A stretch of 64,000 nucleotides of DNA from Megascapheus bottae (lineage: Eukaryota; Chordata; Mammalia; Rodentia; Geomyidae). A program made the position numbers and the translations under genes. The notes below the pieces were generated by a model, which was given only the letters and a program-made list of their open reading frames with translations, searched no databases and was not told the DNA's origin. This document shows positions 46,803-57,781 of the stretch, piece after piece (position 1 is the stretch's first letter; the number at the start of each line of letters is the position of its first letter). The stretch lies in NCBI GenBank assembly GCA_024803745.1, contig JANJXV010000161.1:1500001-1564000 (forward strand). Direction: 5' to 3'.

Positions 46803-46929
46803 CTGTATTGGCAAAACAGTGGATATTTCAAACGTAGGAATGGGACCACACTTCACACTGAGGAATTGGTATAGAGTAGATTGGAAATGACACACTCTAA
46901 TCTCAGTATAGTCACTTGAAAGCACACAA

Positions 46930-48283
46930 GAAGGTTGTAGTTTGTGGGCAGGATGATGGGTTCAAATAGGTTTCCTCTCAATATACCTCATCTGAGTTTC
47001 CCTGGAGTTTCCTGGCTTTCTTCCTAGAGAAATGCCTGATATACTGGAATTTTGTCTTGGCCCTGACCCAGCATCGACTTCTTCAAGTGAGACATCCATA
47101 TCTCTCATGCCTGAGATCCGAGCCTCCTGACCTTTGGCAACAGCACAGCAACATCTTTCTTCCTCCTGAGCCACAGGCCAAGGGAGCTGACTTGAGCTGG
47201 TTGTCACATACAGTGGCTTGGTTACCAGGGTTCCATATTCTGTTCCATTGTGAGGGAGGTAGGGTCACATTTCAAGGCCCAATGACCAAAGCTCCTTGCT
47301 CACAGAAGACCTCGCCAAAGACATACTGGAGGCTGAATCTCCCTTCCCACCTCACATATGGATGTAGTAAACAGCACACCTTTTTGTTCAAATCCCAAGT
47401 CATTAACTAGGCGTAAGTGCTAGCCTGGTCTCAGGCTCAAGGAGCCTTTCTTAGGTAAGATCCAAACTTAACTGTCACTATTCCCCTTAGACTTCACAAG
47501 ACATTTTGCTTCACAGTGCCTTCTCAGCTTGCATTTTGCCTCTTGCACATTTTTTTTGCTAGTCCTGGGACTTGACCTCAGAGCCTGACCATTGTTCTTA
47601 GGCTTTCTTTAGGCTATAGCTGTCCCACCAAGCCACAGCACCACTTCCAGAGTTTTCTATGTAAATGGTACTGCAGAATCAAACCGGACTGTTTTTGTGT
47701 GGTAGCCAAGCACTCTACAAATAGATGAAAGACCCAGGCCATCTTGCACATATTTTTCACTTCAATCTACTAGGACGTTGTTAGGTTTCTCTATCCTAAT
47801 CTATTTTTCTTCCTGATGAATATCTGTGCTGTCATCTGTAAAAATGCAAGTGGGAAAATCACAGAAGCATTGGTGACATAAAAAAAGTCTTACAGACATA
47901 GATAAGTGTTCATTCTTTGTAGGAGAAAGGATATTTTGATATGATGATGATGACTATTTATAAATACTTAATCGGGGTTTAGACTTTGGCCCAGTGGTAG
48001 AGTGCTTGCCTAGCATCCATGAAGATCTAGGTTTGAGTCCTTAATATCACACAGATATAAAAATCCATATGGCAATGTGGCTCAAGTGGCAGAGGGCTAG
48101 ACTTGGGAAAAGCCAAGAGCAGTGCTCAGGCCCTGAGTTCAAGCCCCAGAAAAAACAAAAGAAAAGAAAAGAAAAGAAATGTGGTTTTTACAAGTTATTC
48201 ACTCACAGCATTTGCCTCTGAATTCTTCGCTTCTGCATCTTGTGACTTATCCCTTTCCCTCAATGTAGACAAGAAAAACAGAT
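46930..48283 (-). repeat. Inverted paralog of the array spacers; carries no L1
   Basis: The reverse complement matches 16484-17872, 23921-25321 and 31368-32760, including both SINEs (here 47545-47745 antisense and 47983-48180 sense) and the exon at 47154-46987. At the point where the array copies have L1 poly(T) ('acaactttctt|ttt'), this copy continues into host sequence ('acaaccttctt|gtgtgc', near 46930). It is more diverged from the array copies than they are from each other. Confidence 0.9.
46987..47154 (-). pseudogene. Candidate RalGDS-like first exon, single-copy locus
   Basis: Begins 'MLLCCCQRSGGSDLRHERYG' and reaches donor gatgag|gtatat at 46987/46986, about 185 bases before the RasGEF_N exon acceptor. 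The ATG frame stops after 'YGCLT', while a second frame ('MRDMDVSLEEVDAGSGPRQN') is open to the donor. A small indel is probably responsible. This is the likely parental form of the three array copies. Confidence 0.5.
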
Positions 48284-49224
48284 TTTATTACTTGCTATCC
48301 TGTTGTCCAATCTTTGGATATTAATTCAAAATACAATATTGCCTGAGATATTGTGTGTGTGCATGTGTGTGTGTATCTGCCAATGTGTGCATGCACACAT
48401 GTGTACAGGGTTTAGGGCTTACTCATAGGGCCTGTGTGATAACCCTCAGCATCTTTTCCTCAAAGGTATTGGTCTTTCACTTGTAGCTTATTGGAGTTGA
48501 GAGATTCACTCAATTTCTTGCCCTGTGCATTGGAACCCAGTGCTGGGTTCTCATATTGTTAATTGTAGCTATAGAGAAGCCTGAGGTCTGGGGATCCTCG
48601 TTAGAATCCAGCCCCTGAAAGAAAGTCACTGATAGAAATCTTTATCTTCAGTTAAGCACGAATAAATAAGGCAAAAGTGGAACTGTGGCTCAGTTCCTCT
48701 TGTACCAGCCATGAGAAAATTAGTAATTGGCAGCACCTGGTCCCTGAGAGAAATCCTTAGCACTGGTTCAAAAAAAGAAAGAAAATAATGAAAAAAATTA
48801 AAACTTGCTGAGGAATCCATAAGGATAAACGTGCCTGTGAATAATCTTGTCATTTCAGATTCCCTCAAGAGCTTATGTCTCTCTATATTTATTTCAAGTT
48901 TTTTTTTAAAGATATTTACATATTTTCTATCTTTCTTAAACAGAGATAGCCATCCACAAAACACAAACACAAACTCTCACACAGTATACCACCCACCCAT
49001 AAGTGTCTGGCTATGTATATATGTATAGTCATATGTATTGATCTGTCTCTCTATACTAATATATTAATGCATAAACATATGTATTTAGTCAAACAGGAAA
49101 CATACATAGATAGGTCTCAGGCATTTCCAGATTTTGTGCAAGTCTTCTGAGTACAACTTACCATTGTATTGTTTGTCAAGATAGAGTCCCTCTAACTTTT
49201 GGCCAGCTTCTTGTCCTTTGATAC
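48284..49224. other. Intergenic DNA
   Basis: A short (TG)n tract (48343-48373), a diverged composite SINE (about 48395-48600) and a worn ID-type SINE (about 48655-48775). No exon is recognised. Confidence 0.55.
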
Positions 49225-49415
49225 TTTTTTCTGCCAGTCCTGGGTTTTGTACGCTAGGCGTGGATGCTGTCACTGAGCTTGAGCTTCTTGCATTCAGTAG
49301 TTTATTGCAGATAAGAGTCTCATGGAGTTTCTGTCCTGGGCTGGCTTTGAATTGTGATCCTCAGATCTCAAACTCCTGAGTAGCTAGGATGACAGTCTTG
49401 AGCTACCAGTACCTG
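49225..49415 (-). mobile_element. Composite SINE
   Basis: Antisense copy: 'gccagtcctgggttttgtac', 'gctgtcactgagcttgagct', 'cagataagagtctcatggag', 'actcctgagtagctaggatg'. Confidence 0.82.
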
Positions 49416-49506
49416 GTTCCTTTGCCTCTTTTACCCTTTTTTTGGCCCCACCACAGGCATGGTATCTACCTTCCTATGTTCTCTCCACCTTCCCCCAGAC
49501 AGGGGT

Positions 49507-49765
49507 CTGACAGATGCTTTCCACCCACTTATTCATGTTCTCCTCTGTATTGGCTGACAGCTAAGACATGCACTCACTTGTCTGGATGCCAAACACAAAG
49601 CCATGTGATTGTTTCTCAGTCTGGAACATCCTATCAGATTTATAGCACCACAGAGGGTCAGGTTGATGCTCCTCCAGGGCTTCTTAAATTGTTCTCATAT
49701 TAATCCACAACACGTTTGTCATCACTTGTCCAGCTAATTCATGGACTAAAGCAGCATTCCCTACA
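49507..49765 (-). pseudogene. Decayed GAB-family PH domain
   Basis: Minus-strand translation in three frames follows the PH domain of GAB adaptor proteins in order. 'CRECCFSP*I' stands for the Trp-Lys-Lys-Arg-Trp-Phe strand. 'SDDKRVVD*YEN' stands for the Asp-Pro-Asp-Val-Leu-Glu-Tyr-Tyr stretch. Then comes 'EQFKKPWRSINLTLCG', then 'GFVFGIQTSE', and finally 'LSANTEENMNKWVESICQ'. The last 42 columns align to GAB2-type sequence without a gap, with a TAG at a conserved Tyr. GAB proteins are membrane-recruited docking proteins in receptor tyrosine kinase signalling. At least three stops and two frame slips make this a pseudogene. Whether it derives from GAB2 or a GAB4-like paralog is open. No other GAB exon is seen. 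Confidence 0.82.
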
Positions 49766-50607
49766 AACTTAGATCCCAATACCATGAGGACACTCAAGGG
49801 TGCATTAGGAGTGTGACCTGCAGGTGGATGTGTCTAAGTTGGAGGGGATTTCTACACCACAGGAAATGGAATACAAATTTAGAATCTGCTTTCATGAGGT
49901 GACAATCTCTGGCAGATGTTCTTATCAAATGTGGCACTGCCTACTTCCAGCTTAAAACATGGTTTGATGACCCAGCATAACAGAGAATGTATTCACCCCG
50001 GCCCAACACATAGGCTGGGACACTGAACTTTCAGGTAGCATTTGGCTTTGAAGGTCATGAGATCTTAGTCTATAAATGATGAGCCCCCTCCCGTGAGGCA
50101 TAGCAAACGGAGCCAAAGTGCAACCCAGTTAAGCACCAGATCAAGCTTCCCTTCTACAGTAGGGTATGGTTTGAAAACTGTGCATAGCTTCTGTTTGAAG
50201 CCAGTCCAGAAAGGAAAGTCCATGAAACTCTCATTTCCAGTTAACTGCCAAGAAAAAGCCAAAGATAGAGATGAAACTCAAGAGAGCTAGAGAGCCATCT
50301 GAAAAGAATGGTTACACCCTGCAACATCCTCATTATCTGATCTTGAAAACATCTCTGCGTGCATCCCAGCATGCAGCCAGCATCTGGGATTGACAGTGAC
50401 CCCTGCGCCCATTGGCAATCTGCACTGTCTCTGACATCTGTAATGTGAACCTCATTCTGTTGGGTTTGTGAAGCGGTGTCAACCCTGCAGAAGGACCCAA
50501 CTGTGCCCTAACTCCCACTGTCCCCTGGGGCCACTAGCATTCCCCCATCTGCACCCCTCCTGTGGCTTCTGATCCTAGGGAGCCCTCCTGTCCTGTCCAA
50601 CACTCAC
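49766..50607. other. Gene-poor stretch between GAB-like and orphan exon
   Basis: Moderate GC, no SINE. Minus-strand open frames at 50262-50065 and 50518-50333 have no recognised domain and I cannot place splice sites with confidence. They might be decayed exons of the same unknown locus as 50608-50760. Confidence 0.4.
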
Positions 50608-50760
50608 ATGAAGTGCATATTTCTTCTCCTGGGGCAACTTCTCCACAGAGAGTACATGACATGCCCACTCTCCAGGCACGGGGAGATCCTGCCCAAGTAG
50701 CAAATCAGTGATAAGGACATAAAGTGATGAATAGAATTTTAGATTCTGATGGTAGACAGT
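50608..50760 (-). CDS. Orphan exon candidate, unknown product
   Basis: A 153-bp segment (51 codons) is open and flanked by strong splice signals on the minus strand: acceptor 'ggattttgcag' and donor 'cat|gtgagtg'. It reads 'TVYHQNLKFYSSLYVLITDL', 'LLGQDLPVPGEWACHVLSVE' and 'KLPQEKKYALH'. The composition is protein-like (amphipathic, no low complexity). I do not recognise the family. It lies upstream of the GAB-like and RalGDS-like remnants on the same strand and downstream of the block B zinc-finger locus. It may be a relic of a third gene. Confidence 0.4.
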
Positions 50761-51827
50761 CTGCAAAATCCAAGGGAAAATGGAATTGGAGGGCACCAGG
50801 GATCAGGATGTGGGCATGGAGCTTCCCTGCCAAGGGGGTGGGGGAAGTCACAGGCTGGGGGATGCACAGGATGATCCATGGCCCTGTGCAGCTACTGGGT
50901 CACCCCCTTCTGCATCTCAGCCTTTGGCTTTGAGCTCTGTGATCGTCAAGATGTGCACAGTCTTTACTCTGGCTGACAGAAGAAAGGACCCTGGGAAGAC
51001 AATTGTAGACCCTTTGTGAGTGTAGGAAGGGGTAGGCTAGACACCCAGTCAAAGAGGAGCTAAAACTGGAGTCGAGAGGTGTGCAAGGAGTGGGTGTGAG
51101 GGTTGTGGGCAGTCACAGTCACGGCAGAGGTGGCTCTGTCTGTGGGGTGAGTGCCTCCCTGCAGGCACAGAACTGGACATATCAGAGATCCACATGAAAA
51201 GGAAAAGCTGGAAATGGCACTATGGTTCAAATGGTAGAGCATCAACCTTGAGCAAAAGAGCGCAGGGACAGTACCCAGGACCTGAGTTCAAGCCTCATGA
51301 CTGTAAAAGAAAAAGAACCAGGACTATGAAATGGAACCTGGTACTCTCTTGGTCTAATCAGACACAAGAAGAGGCCGGGATAGGCTGTGGAAAAACACAG
51401 AGAACATCTTCCCCCAGCTCATCCTGTCCTGCATGCAGGGACAGCCATGTAACTAGGGCTACGGTGAGATCATCTTCACCCCTGTGCTGCCATCTGAATT
51501 GTAGGCCTCTGTCCTGCATGGGGTGTCCTGATGCCTGAGCAGGTGCCCTAACCCTAGATGGAGAGCAGCCACTGACTGTGGTAGCTAAGGAGAGATCTGT
51601 TCCATAGCTATCAGGCCACCCAGCATGGGAGCCATAACCACCCCCCACCCAGGTAGAGGCCAATGGTTCTCCAGGTGCTACTAACATTGCCCCACCCCTA
51701 GCTCTGCGTACACGTGACATTCCCTCCACAAGGAGCAGGACTAAGTGAAGGATCAGGAAGCTGCCTATGGGCTTCAGATGATGGCCAGGCTGGCACTGCA
51801 GATGGCCTCAATCTGTCAGCACCTTCC
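50761..51827. other. GC-richer intergenic stretch
   Basis: Higher GC than most of the window. It contains one SINE fragment (about 51195-51330 sense: 'aatggcactatggttcaaat', 'acctgagttcaagcctcatg'). Open frames on both strands are GC-driven and carry no motif I recognise. Confidence 0.5.
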
Positions 51828-54325
51828 CCTGCCTCCATCCTTCCTCCATCATGCCTCTTTACCTCCCACCCATTAACCTTGGAAACCAATGAACTGGGCT
51901 CTCATCATTCCTCTCATCTCTTCACCCACCTTGCCATGCGTCCATCCCTCTGTCACTTCCACCCCACACACATCCCACCACCAGCCACCCTCTAGCTTAT
52001 GAGGATCTCAGAGGAAGCTCTTGGTGAAGGGCTTGTGACCACAAAACAGTTACTATCACCCGCTCCGGCCTGATCCACCACAGAATAAGAACAGCCAAGC
52101 AGGCACACACTGCAGCAGAGTTGCTCTGCTGCCACTCTGATTTCTTCATGGCCAGGACTTGGCTCTCCTCAGCCTCTCAGCTCAGTAACCAGAACATTGT
52201 GCTTTCACAGAGCCATGGCTTCCAGTCTCCATGGACACAATGACATCAAGGTGATGCCAACTTCCCCATCTCTATATACTTCTAACTATGGGATGGGAGC
52301 TGAGGTTCTCTTCTGTCACTCCATCCGCTAAGAGGCTCATGCAGATTTCTATCCTTTGCTCATCATGGTGACTCTTTGGTTACCAAGTCACTGCTGGGCT
52401 TCCAGTTCACCACATATAGAACCCATACTCCAACACTTTTCTTAGAAGGACTGATGACTTTTAAATATTCTCTAGTTTTAAATTTCTAGTTCCTTCTCTC
52501 TTTCATTTATATATTTCCCTTCCTCACATCCTTCTCTTTTTTACCTTCCTTCTTTCATTCCTGGCCTTGAACTCAAAACCTGGAGCTTTTTCTTAGCTTT
52601 TCTTTGCTCAAGGTAGCACTCTAGCTCTTGAGCCACAGCTCTACTTCAATCTTTGTTCTTGCTCTACACTGGGAGTATGAGTCTCATGCATTTTTCCCTT
52701 TGCTGGGTTGGTTTTAAACCACAATACTAAGATCAGGATCCTGAATATGCCTCGGATTACAGGTATTATCTAATCAAAACAAATTCCTGATTTCTTTTTT
52801 AGACATATTTAGTTCTTTCAGGTGAGCCACCAGCCACTCATGCAAGAGCATTGCAGGATCCCAGCATTCATCTTGTCTCCAGTTTTATTCCATCCATCTC
52901 ACAATGGTCGTCTAAAACACCCTGCTGCATGCTTGAAGTCACAAGGAACGTTCTCAACGCCATGAGAAGCCCCCTTAAGCTCTGCCTCAGACATGCCCAG
53001 CCCCCATCCCACTTCCACATGAGCATTTGATTAGGAGAAATCTCCTGAGTACATCATCATCTTTTCCTCACCATTCAAATTTCATCTTTGGAGTCATTTC
53101 TCCCAGACAAAGAGGAACATGATCCATGGTTTGATAGCAGCTCCAGCTTCATAGTCCCAGCCACCAACACCCCCCATTACTCTGCCAGACACCTGAATTC
53201 AAGAACAATGATTTCACTACCCCTGACTCTTATCAAATGTTTTAACTTATGCAGTGCATTAAAATAATTTTACTAAATGGAATAAACATATGGCATCAAG
53301 CTTCAGAATCTGTGCACCTGAACTTTCAGTGAATAACAGACACACCAGCATTTCTGTAGCCAACAGAAATCTTAGCTTTGAGATTTCAGCATTCCTGGTA
53401 TCCAAGTTTGGATGTGCTAACACTGCCCTTAATGAGGCACTTCAACCACACAATCCCACAACAATCAATGTCATTTGACATTCACTGGTAGGTGGTGCTA
53501 GGAAAAAGACTGATGTGCCAACTCCATGCTGGCTTGACCTATGCCATCTTCAAACCTGGAGCAAGTGGGGCTCCTCTCTCCGTGACATCTTTTGTGTACT
53601 ACCCCAGGAGGACCTTTACCTTGAGTCAAAATTATGAAGACTATCTCTACCAGCAAAGATTCCAGTGAGATGTGCCTACATGGATAAAGCTAAAATCTCA
53701 CTAAAGTGAGGTTGTTGGCAGTGCTGGAGCCTGAACTCAGGGCCTGGGCACTAAGTATTTGTACTCAAGACTAGCCCTTTACCACTGGAGCACAAACTCC
53801 ATTCCCAGCTGTTTTTATTTTTGGTAGTAAAAATCTATCAGACTTTCCTGTTCTAGGTGACTTGGAACTTCCATACTCAGATCTCAGCCTCCTGACCAGC
53901 CTGGATTAAAAGTGTGGATCAGCCATGCGCCACACCTGAGGACTTCAGCCAGCACATTTTTTCCCAAAATTTGGAAGAGGAAGATGAGGGAGGGTTGGGC
54001 TCATCCTGCCCTGCATATGAAGGAGAGCATCAGCGCCTTAACTTCATTCCCTGTTGTAGGCTGCTGGAGGAAAAGGAAGCAAATAGGCACAGGCTGGCAG
54101 CAGATGCCACAGAACAACTTGTGACCAAGACTCCCAGAGCAGACCTCAGAATCGATGACAGAGTTGGATCTATCCAGTAACAGAGGCAGTGGTGACACCT
54201 GAAACTGCGCGTTTGAGCCTTTGCTGCTAGTAAACAGGGCCACCTATGTCTCAATGAGAAAGGTGAGATTTTGGTGGAGAAGGTGAGATTAAACATTATG
54301 TATCATGCAAGAAGACAGACTATAA

Positions 54326-55170
54326 GGGGTCTTTTATTATTCCAAGTGAAATTTTGGATTTCCTCTTCTGTTTCTTTAAAGAATGACATTGGGATATTGA
54401 TTGAAGATTGCCATTTTTACAATATTACTCCTTCCAAACCAGGAGCATAGGTTTTTGCATTTCCTCAGTTCTGCGTTAATTTCCTTCTCCAGGGTTTATA
54501 GTTCCATCAAAAAGGTGCTTTACATTCTAAGTTAATTCCTAGGTATTTTATTTTCTTTGATAGCAAAATGAGTTGCTATACTGATTCTTGCCTCATTCCT
54601 CTCGTTTCTTGGCATATAAGAAAGCAGTTGACATTGAAGGTTAATTTTATACCCTGCTACCTTACCAAAGTTTTATATCAGCTCAAGCAGCTACGTTGTA
54701 GAGACTATAGGGTTCTTTAAATACAGAATCATGTCATCTTTAAGGAGAGAAAGTTTCAGTTCCTCTTTCCCTTTTCATCCTCACTCCAGTTAGAATGGCC
54801 AAGATCCAGAAATCTAATAACGTATGCTGGAGGGGATGTGGCCAGGAGGGATCACTACTACACTGTGGTGGGATTGCAAACTCGTTCAACCACTATGGAA
54901 AGCACTATGGCAGTATCCCAAAAAGACTAAACATAGAGCTCCCCTGTGATCCAGCAATTTCACTACTTGCCAATCGTCCAGATAGGACATACTAAATTCA
55001 CTAGAACAATAACATTTATCACAGCACTATTTACTATAGCAAAGGTATGGAACCAACCCAGATGCCCGTCAGTTGATGAGTAGATCAAATATGGTATTTT
55101 TACACAATGGAATTCTGTGCTTCTGTCAGAAAGAATGACATAGACGAATTTGTAAGGAAATAGAAAGACT
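54326..55170 (+). mobile_element. Twin-primed L1 fragment, block B
   Basis: Counterpart of 2499-3345 with the same inversion joint. The plus-strand part reads '[19 protein letters not shown]'. Sharing the joint confirms it is older than the duplication. Confidence 0.82.
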
Positions 55171-55257
55171 GTAAAGTTTAGAAATTAGTTTCTGTCTCCT
55201 CTATCTCTGTACAATTTAGAAGTTCCTGTTTCTCTCACTTTCTGTCTCTTTTCTCTT

Positions 55258-55306
55258 TTTCTCTCTCTCTTTCTGTCTCTCTCTGTCTCTCTCTTTCTCT
55301 CTCTTC

Positions 55307-55381
<75 letters not shown>
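55258..55381. repeat. (CT)n/(CTTT)n microsatellite, block B
   Basis: Same tract as 3419-3612 but about 60 bp shorter, mostly by loss in the impure left part and the pure CT run. Confidence 0.95.
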
Positions 55382-55384
<3 letters not shown>

Positions 55385-56292
55385 CTTAGGCTTGAACTCA
55401 GGGCCTGAGCTACTTTTGCTCAAGGTTAGCACTCTACCATTTGGACCACAGTGCTGCTTCTGGCTTGCTCTTTTCACGTAGTATTGAGGAATCTAACCCA
55501 GGCCTTCATCCTTGATAGGTTAGCACTCTACCACTAAGCCACACAGTCAGCTTTTAGAGGTTTCTGACAAAGGTTTTCCTACATGCTATTATTTCTTCTG
55601 TGAGTGCTCTTAATGCTTGCTGAAGGTTGACTTTGTTTAGAAGACTTACCTTAATGCTCCCATATACAGAGATTCTATATATAGCTGAATGCTTTTCATT
55701 ACTCAGAATTTCTCTATTGTGTATGTTCTGAAATGTACTGAAGACTGACTTCTGATTAAAAGTCATTGCACATTTGTTGTATTCATTAGTTTTCTTTTCT
55801 TCTATGGGAATCAGGTTGTGACGAACACAGAAGTATGCCTTCCAGGTCAAACACTTTCCACATTTGTAATATTCATAAGGTTTTTCTCTCCTATGTGCAT
55901 TTTATACTTAGTCATGCGTTCATGATGGATTTTTCATATTCTTATATTCATACGATTTTTATCCTGTGTCTGTGTGGTATCATGCAAACTCAACTATGAG
56001 TTCTTCAAAAAAATTTCCCTTTCATTTTATTCATAGGATTCTATCCTGTGGGTGTTTAGTGATAAATCTTGACTTGTGCCTTCTGGGGAAAAGACTGAAC
56101 ATTTGCTACATTCATTAAGGGTTTTATCTTGTGTTGGTTCTGTGACACAAGCTGAGTTTTCTTCCACAGACTAAAAAGTCTTTCCTATTTATTACATTGC
56201 TAAGGCTTCTCATATGTGTGAACGCTCTTACGCTTCCTGAAGGGTGAATACTGCACGAAAGACTTTCAACTTTGGTTATATTCCTAAGGTTT

Positions 56293-56940
56293 CTAATATG
56301 TGTGAATTCTGTTATGCCTCCTGTAATGTGACTTCCATCTGAAGGTCTTACCACATTTGATGCACTCGTACAGTTTCTCTCCTGTGTGTGTTCTCTGATG
56401 CAATTTGAGGGAAGACTTCCATTTGAAAGACATTCCACATCGGTTACATTCATAAGGTTTTTCTCCTGTTTGAATTGTCTTATGCATGTTGAGGTTTGGC
56501 TTCTGTGTGAAGGACTTTCCACATATGTTACACTCATAAGGTGTTTCTCCTGAGTATATTCTCTGAAGAACATGGAGTTTTACCTTCCATTTGAAAGACT
56601 TTCCGCATTCACTACATGCATAAGTTTTCTCTCCTGTGTGTTTTCTATAATGCCCATCAAGATATGACTTCCAAATGAAGGTCTTTCCACATTTGTTGCA
56701 CACATAACGTTTCTCTCCTGTGTGTGTTCTTTGACGCAATTTGAGGGAAGATTTCTGTCTGAAAGACTTTACACATTGGTTACATTCATAAGGTTTCACT
56801 CCTGTGTGTATTCTCTGATGAACACGAAGTTTTCCCTTCCCTTGGAAAGACTTTCCACATTCATTACACTTATAAGATTTCTCTCCTGTGTGTGTTATTT
56901 GATGAACTCGAAGGTGTATCTTCTGGGTGAAAGACTTTTC
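56293..56940 (-). pseudogene. Open zinc-finger array, block B
   Basis: 215 open codons hold about seven C2H2 units plus the end of an eighth: 'YKCNECGKSFQGKGKLRVHQ', 'YECNQCVKSFRQKSSLKLRQ', 'YVCNKCGKTFIWKSYLDGHY', 'YACSECGKSFKWKVKLHVLQ', 'YECNICGKSFTQKPNLNMHK', 'YECNRCGMSFKWKSSLKLHQ', 'YECIKCGKTFRWKSHYRRHN'. The fourth has lost its first His (Leu) and its last (Tyr), the second has Arg for its first His, and the fifth ends in Gln. It is closed upstream by a TGA at 56941-56943 where a finger Cys is expected, a change shared with block A. Confidence 0.9.
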
Positions 56941-57356
56941 TCATTTGTTACATTCATAAGGTTTCTCTTCTGTGTGTCTTCTCTCGTGCAAAGTGAGGTA
57001 TGATTTCAGTCTAAAAGTCTTCCCACATTTATCCCATTCATAAGATTTCTCTTCTGTGTGAGATCTCTGATGTGTGCTGAGAGCTGAATTCTGGGCAGAA
57101 ATTTTATTACGTTCCTCATATTCATAAGGTTTGTCTTCTCTTGGAGATCGAGGTTGGAGCGTCAGGTCTGACTTCTCAGAAATTAATTTTCACACTTGAT
57201 GTACGCATCACATATCTCAGGATATTTGCTCTGAGGTATTGTAAGGCGTATTTCATTACTGAAAGATTTCTCACATTCACTACATGTATGAGGAGTCTCT
57301 CCTGTGTACATTTTCGGATGTGTAGTGATGGTCGGTGTTAAGTACAATATTTTTCA

Positions 57357-57781
57357 TCACACAGTACATTTAGCAGTTTTCCTCCCTCCCTGAAGAATTT
57401 CCTGGGCTGGGAGAACAGAATTATGATACTGCAGATCTTTTGGACTGTCACAATCATGAATAAAATGCTCTGAATATCCGATGAATTTTTTAAGAACAGG
57501 AGACATACGAGATCTATATGCAGCATGCATCTCATCAGGCTTAGGAGACAGAAGCATGTTCTGACACTTAATGAACTCCTCAGTCCTCACCTCTAAGTTG
57601 TTACCGTTATTACTAATCAGCTCTAGATTATGTGTAGAGCTCAAATTTACAGTTCTTGCAAATCTCACATTTTCCTCCACTTCGATACTACTTGCAACTG
57701 CTACTTCACATAGACATTCATGTGGACTTTCCTGGCAAGTCTTGAACACATTTTCCATTACCTGGACATCTAAAATGAGTC
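57357..57781 (-). CDS. 5' part of the zinc-finger exon, block B (KRAB linker)
   Basis: Starts after acceptor 'tgtctttttttctag' at 57781. Its first two bases complete a Gly codon begun by KRAB-B, giving 'GLILDVQVMENVFKTCQESP'. The linker continues with 'SIEVEENVRFARTVNLSSTH' and 'KKFIGYSEHFIHDCDSPKDL' and ends 'GGRKTAKCTV' with two TGAs in a row. Such linkers are usual between KRAB and fingers. If transcribed and spliced, the locus would give a KRAB-linker protein with no DNA-binding fingers. Whether it is expressed is unknown. Confidence 0.6.

Larger units (their letters stand above)
45485..47154 (-). pseudogene. Decayed RalGDS-family gene (RasGEF_N part only)
   Basis: Three exon-like pieces lie in order on the minus strand: a candidate first exon (47154-46987), a RasGEF_N exon (46802-46609) and a second N-domain exon (about 45700-45485). 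RalGDS-family proteins are exchange factors that load GTP on Ral GTPases downstream of Ras. The N-domain exons align without gaps to family members over roughly 40 and 30 residues. There are three stops in the first and one stop (at an expected Trp) plus a frame slip in the second. The catalytic domain and Ras-association domain are absent, so this is a truncated pseudogene. The exact family member (RALGDS, RGL1-4 or a rodent-specific paralog) cannot be told. Confidence 0.8.

Noticed and set aside
51358..51995. Several overlapping frames of 63-123 codons on both strands
   Set aside because: They reflect local GC richness and low stop density; no motif recognised.
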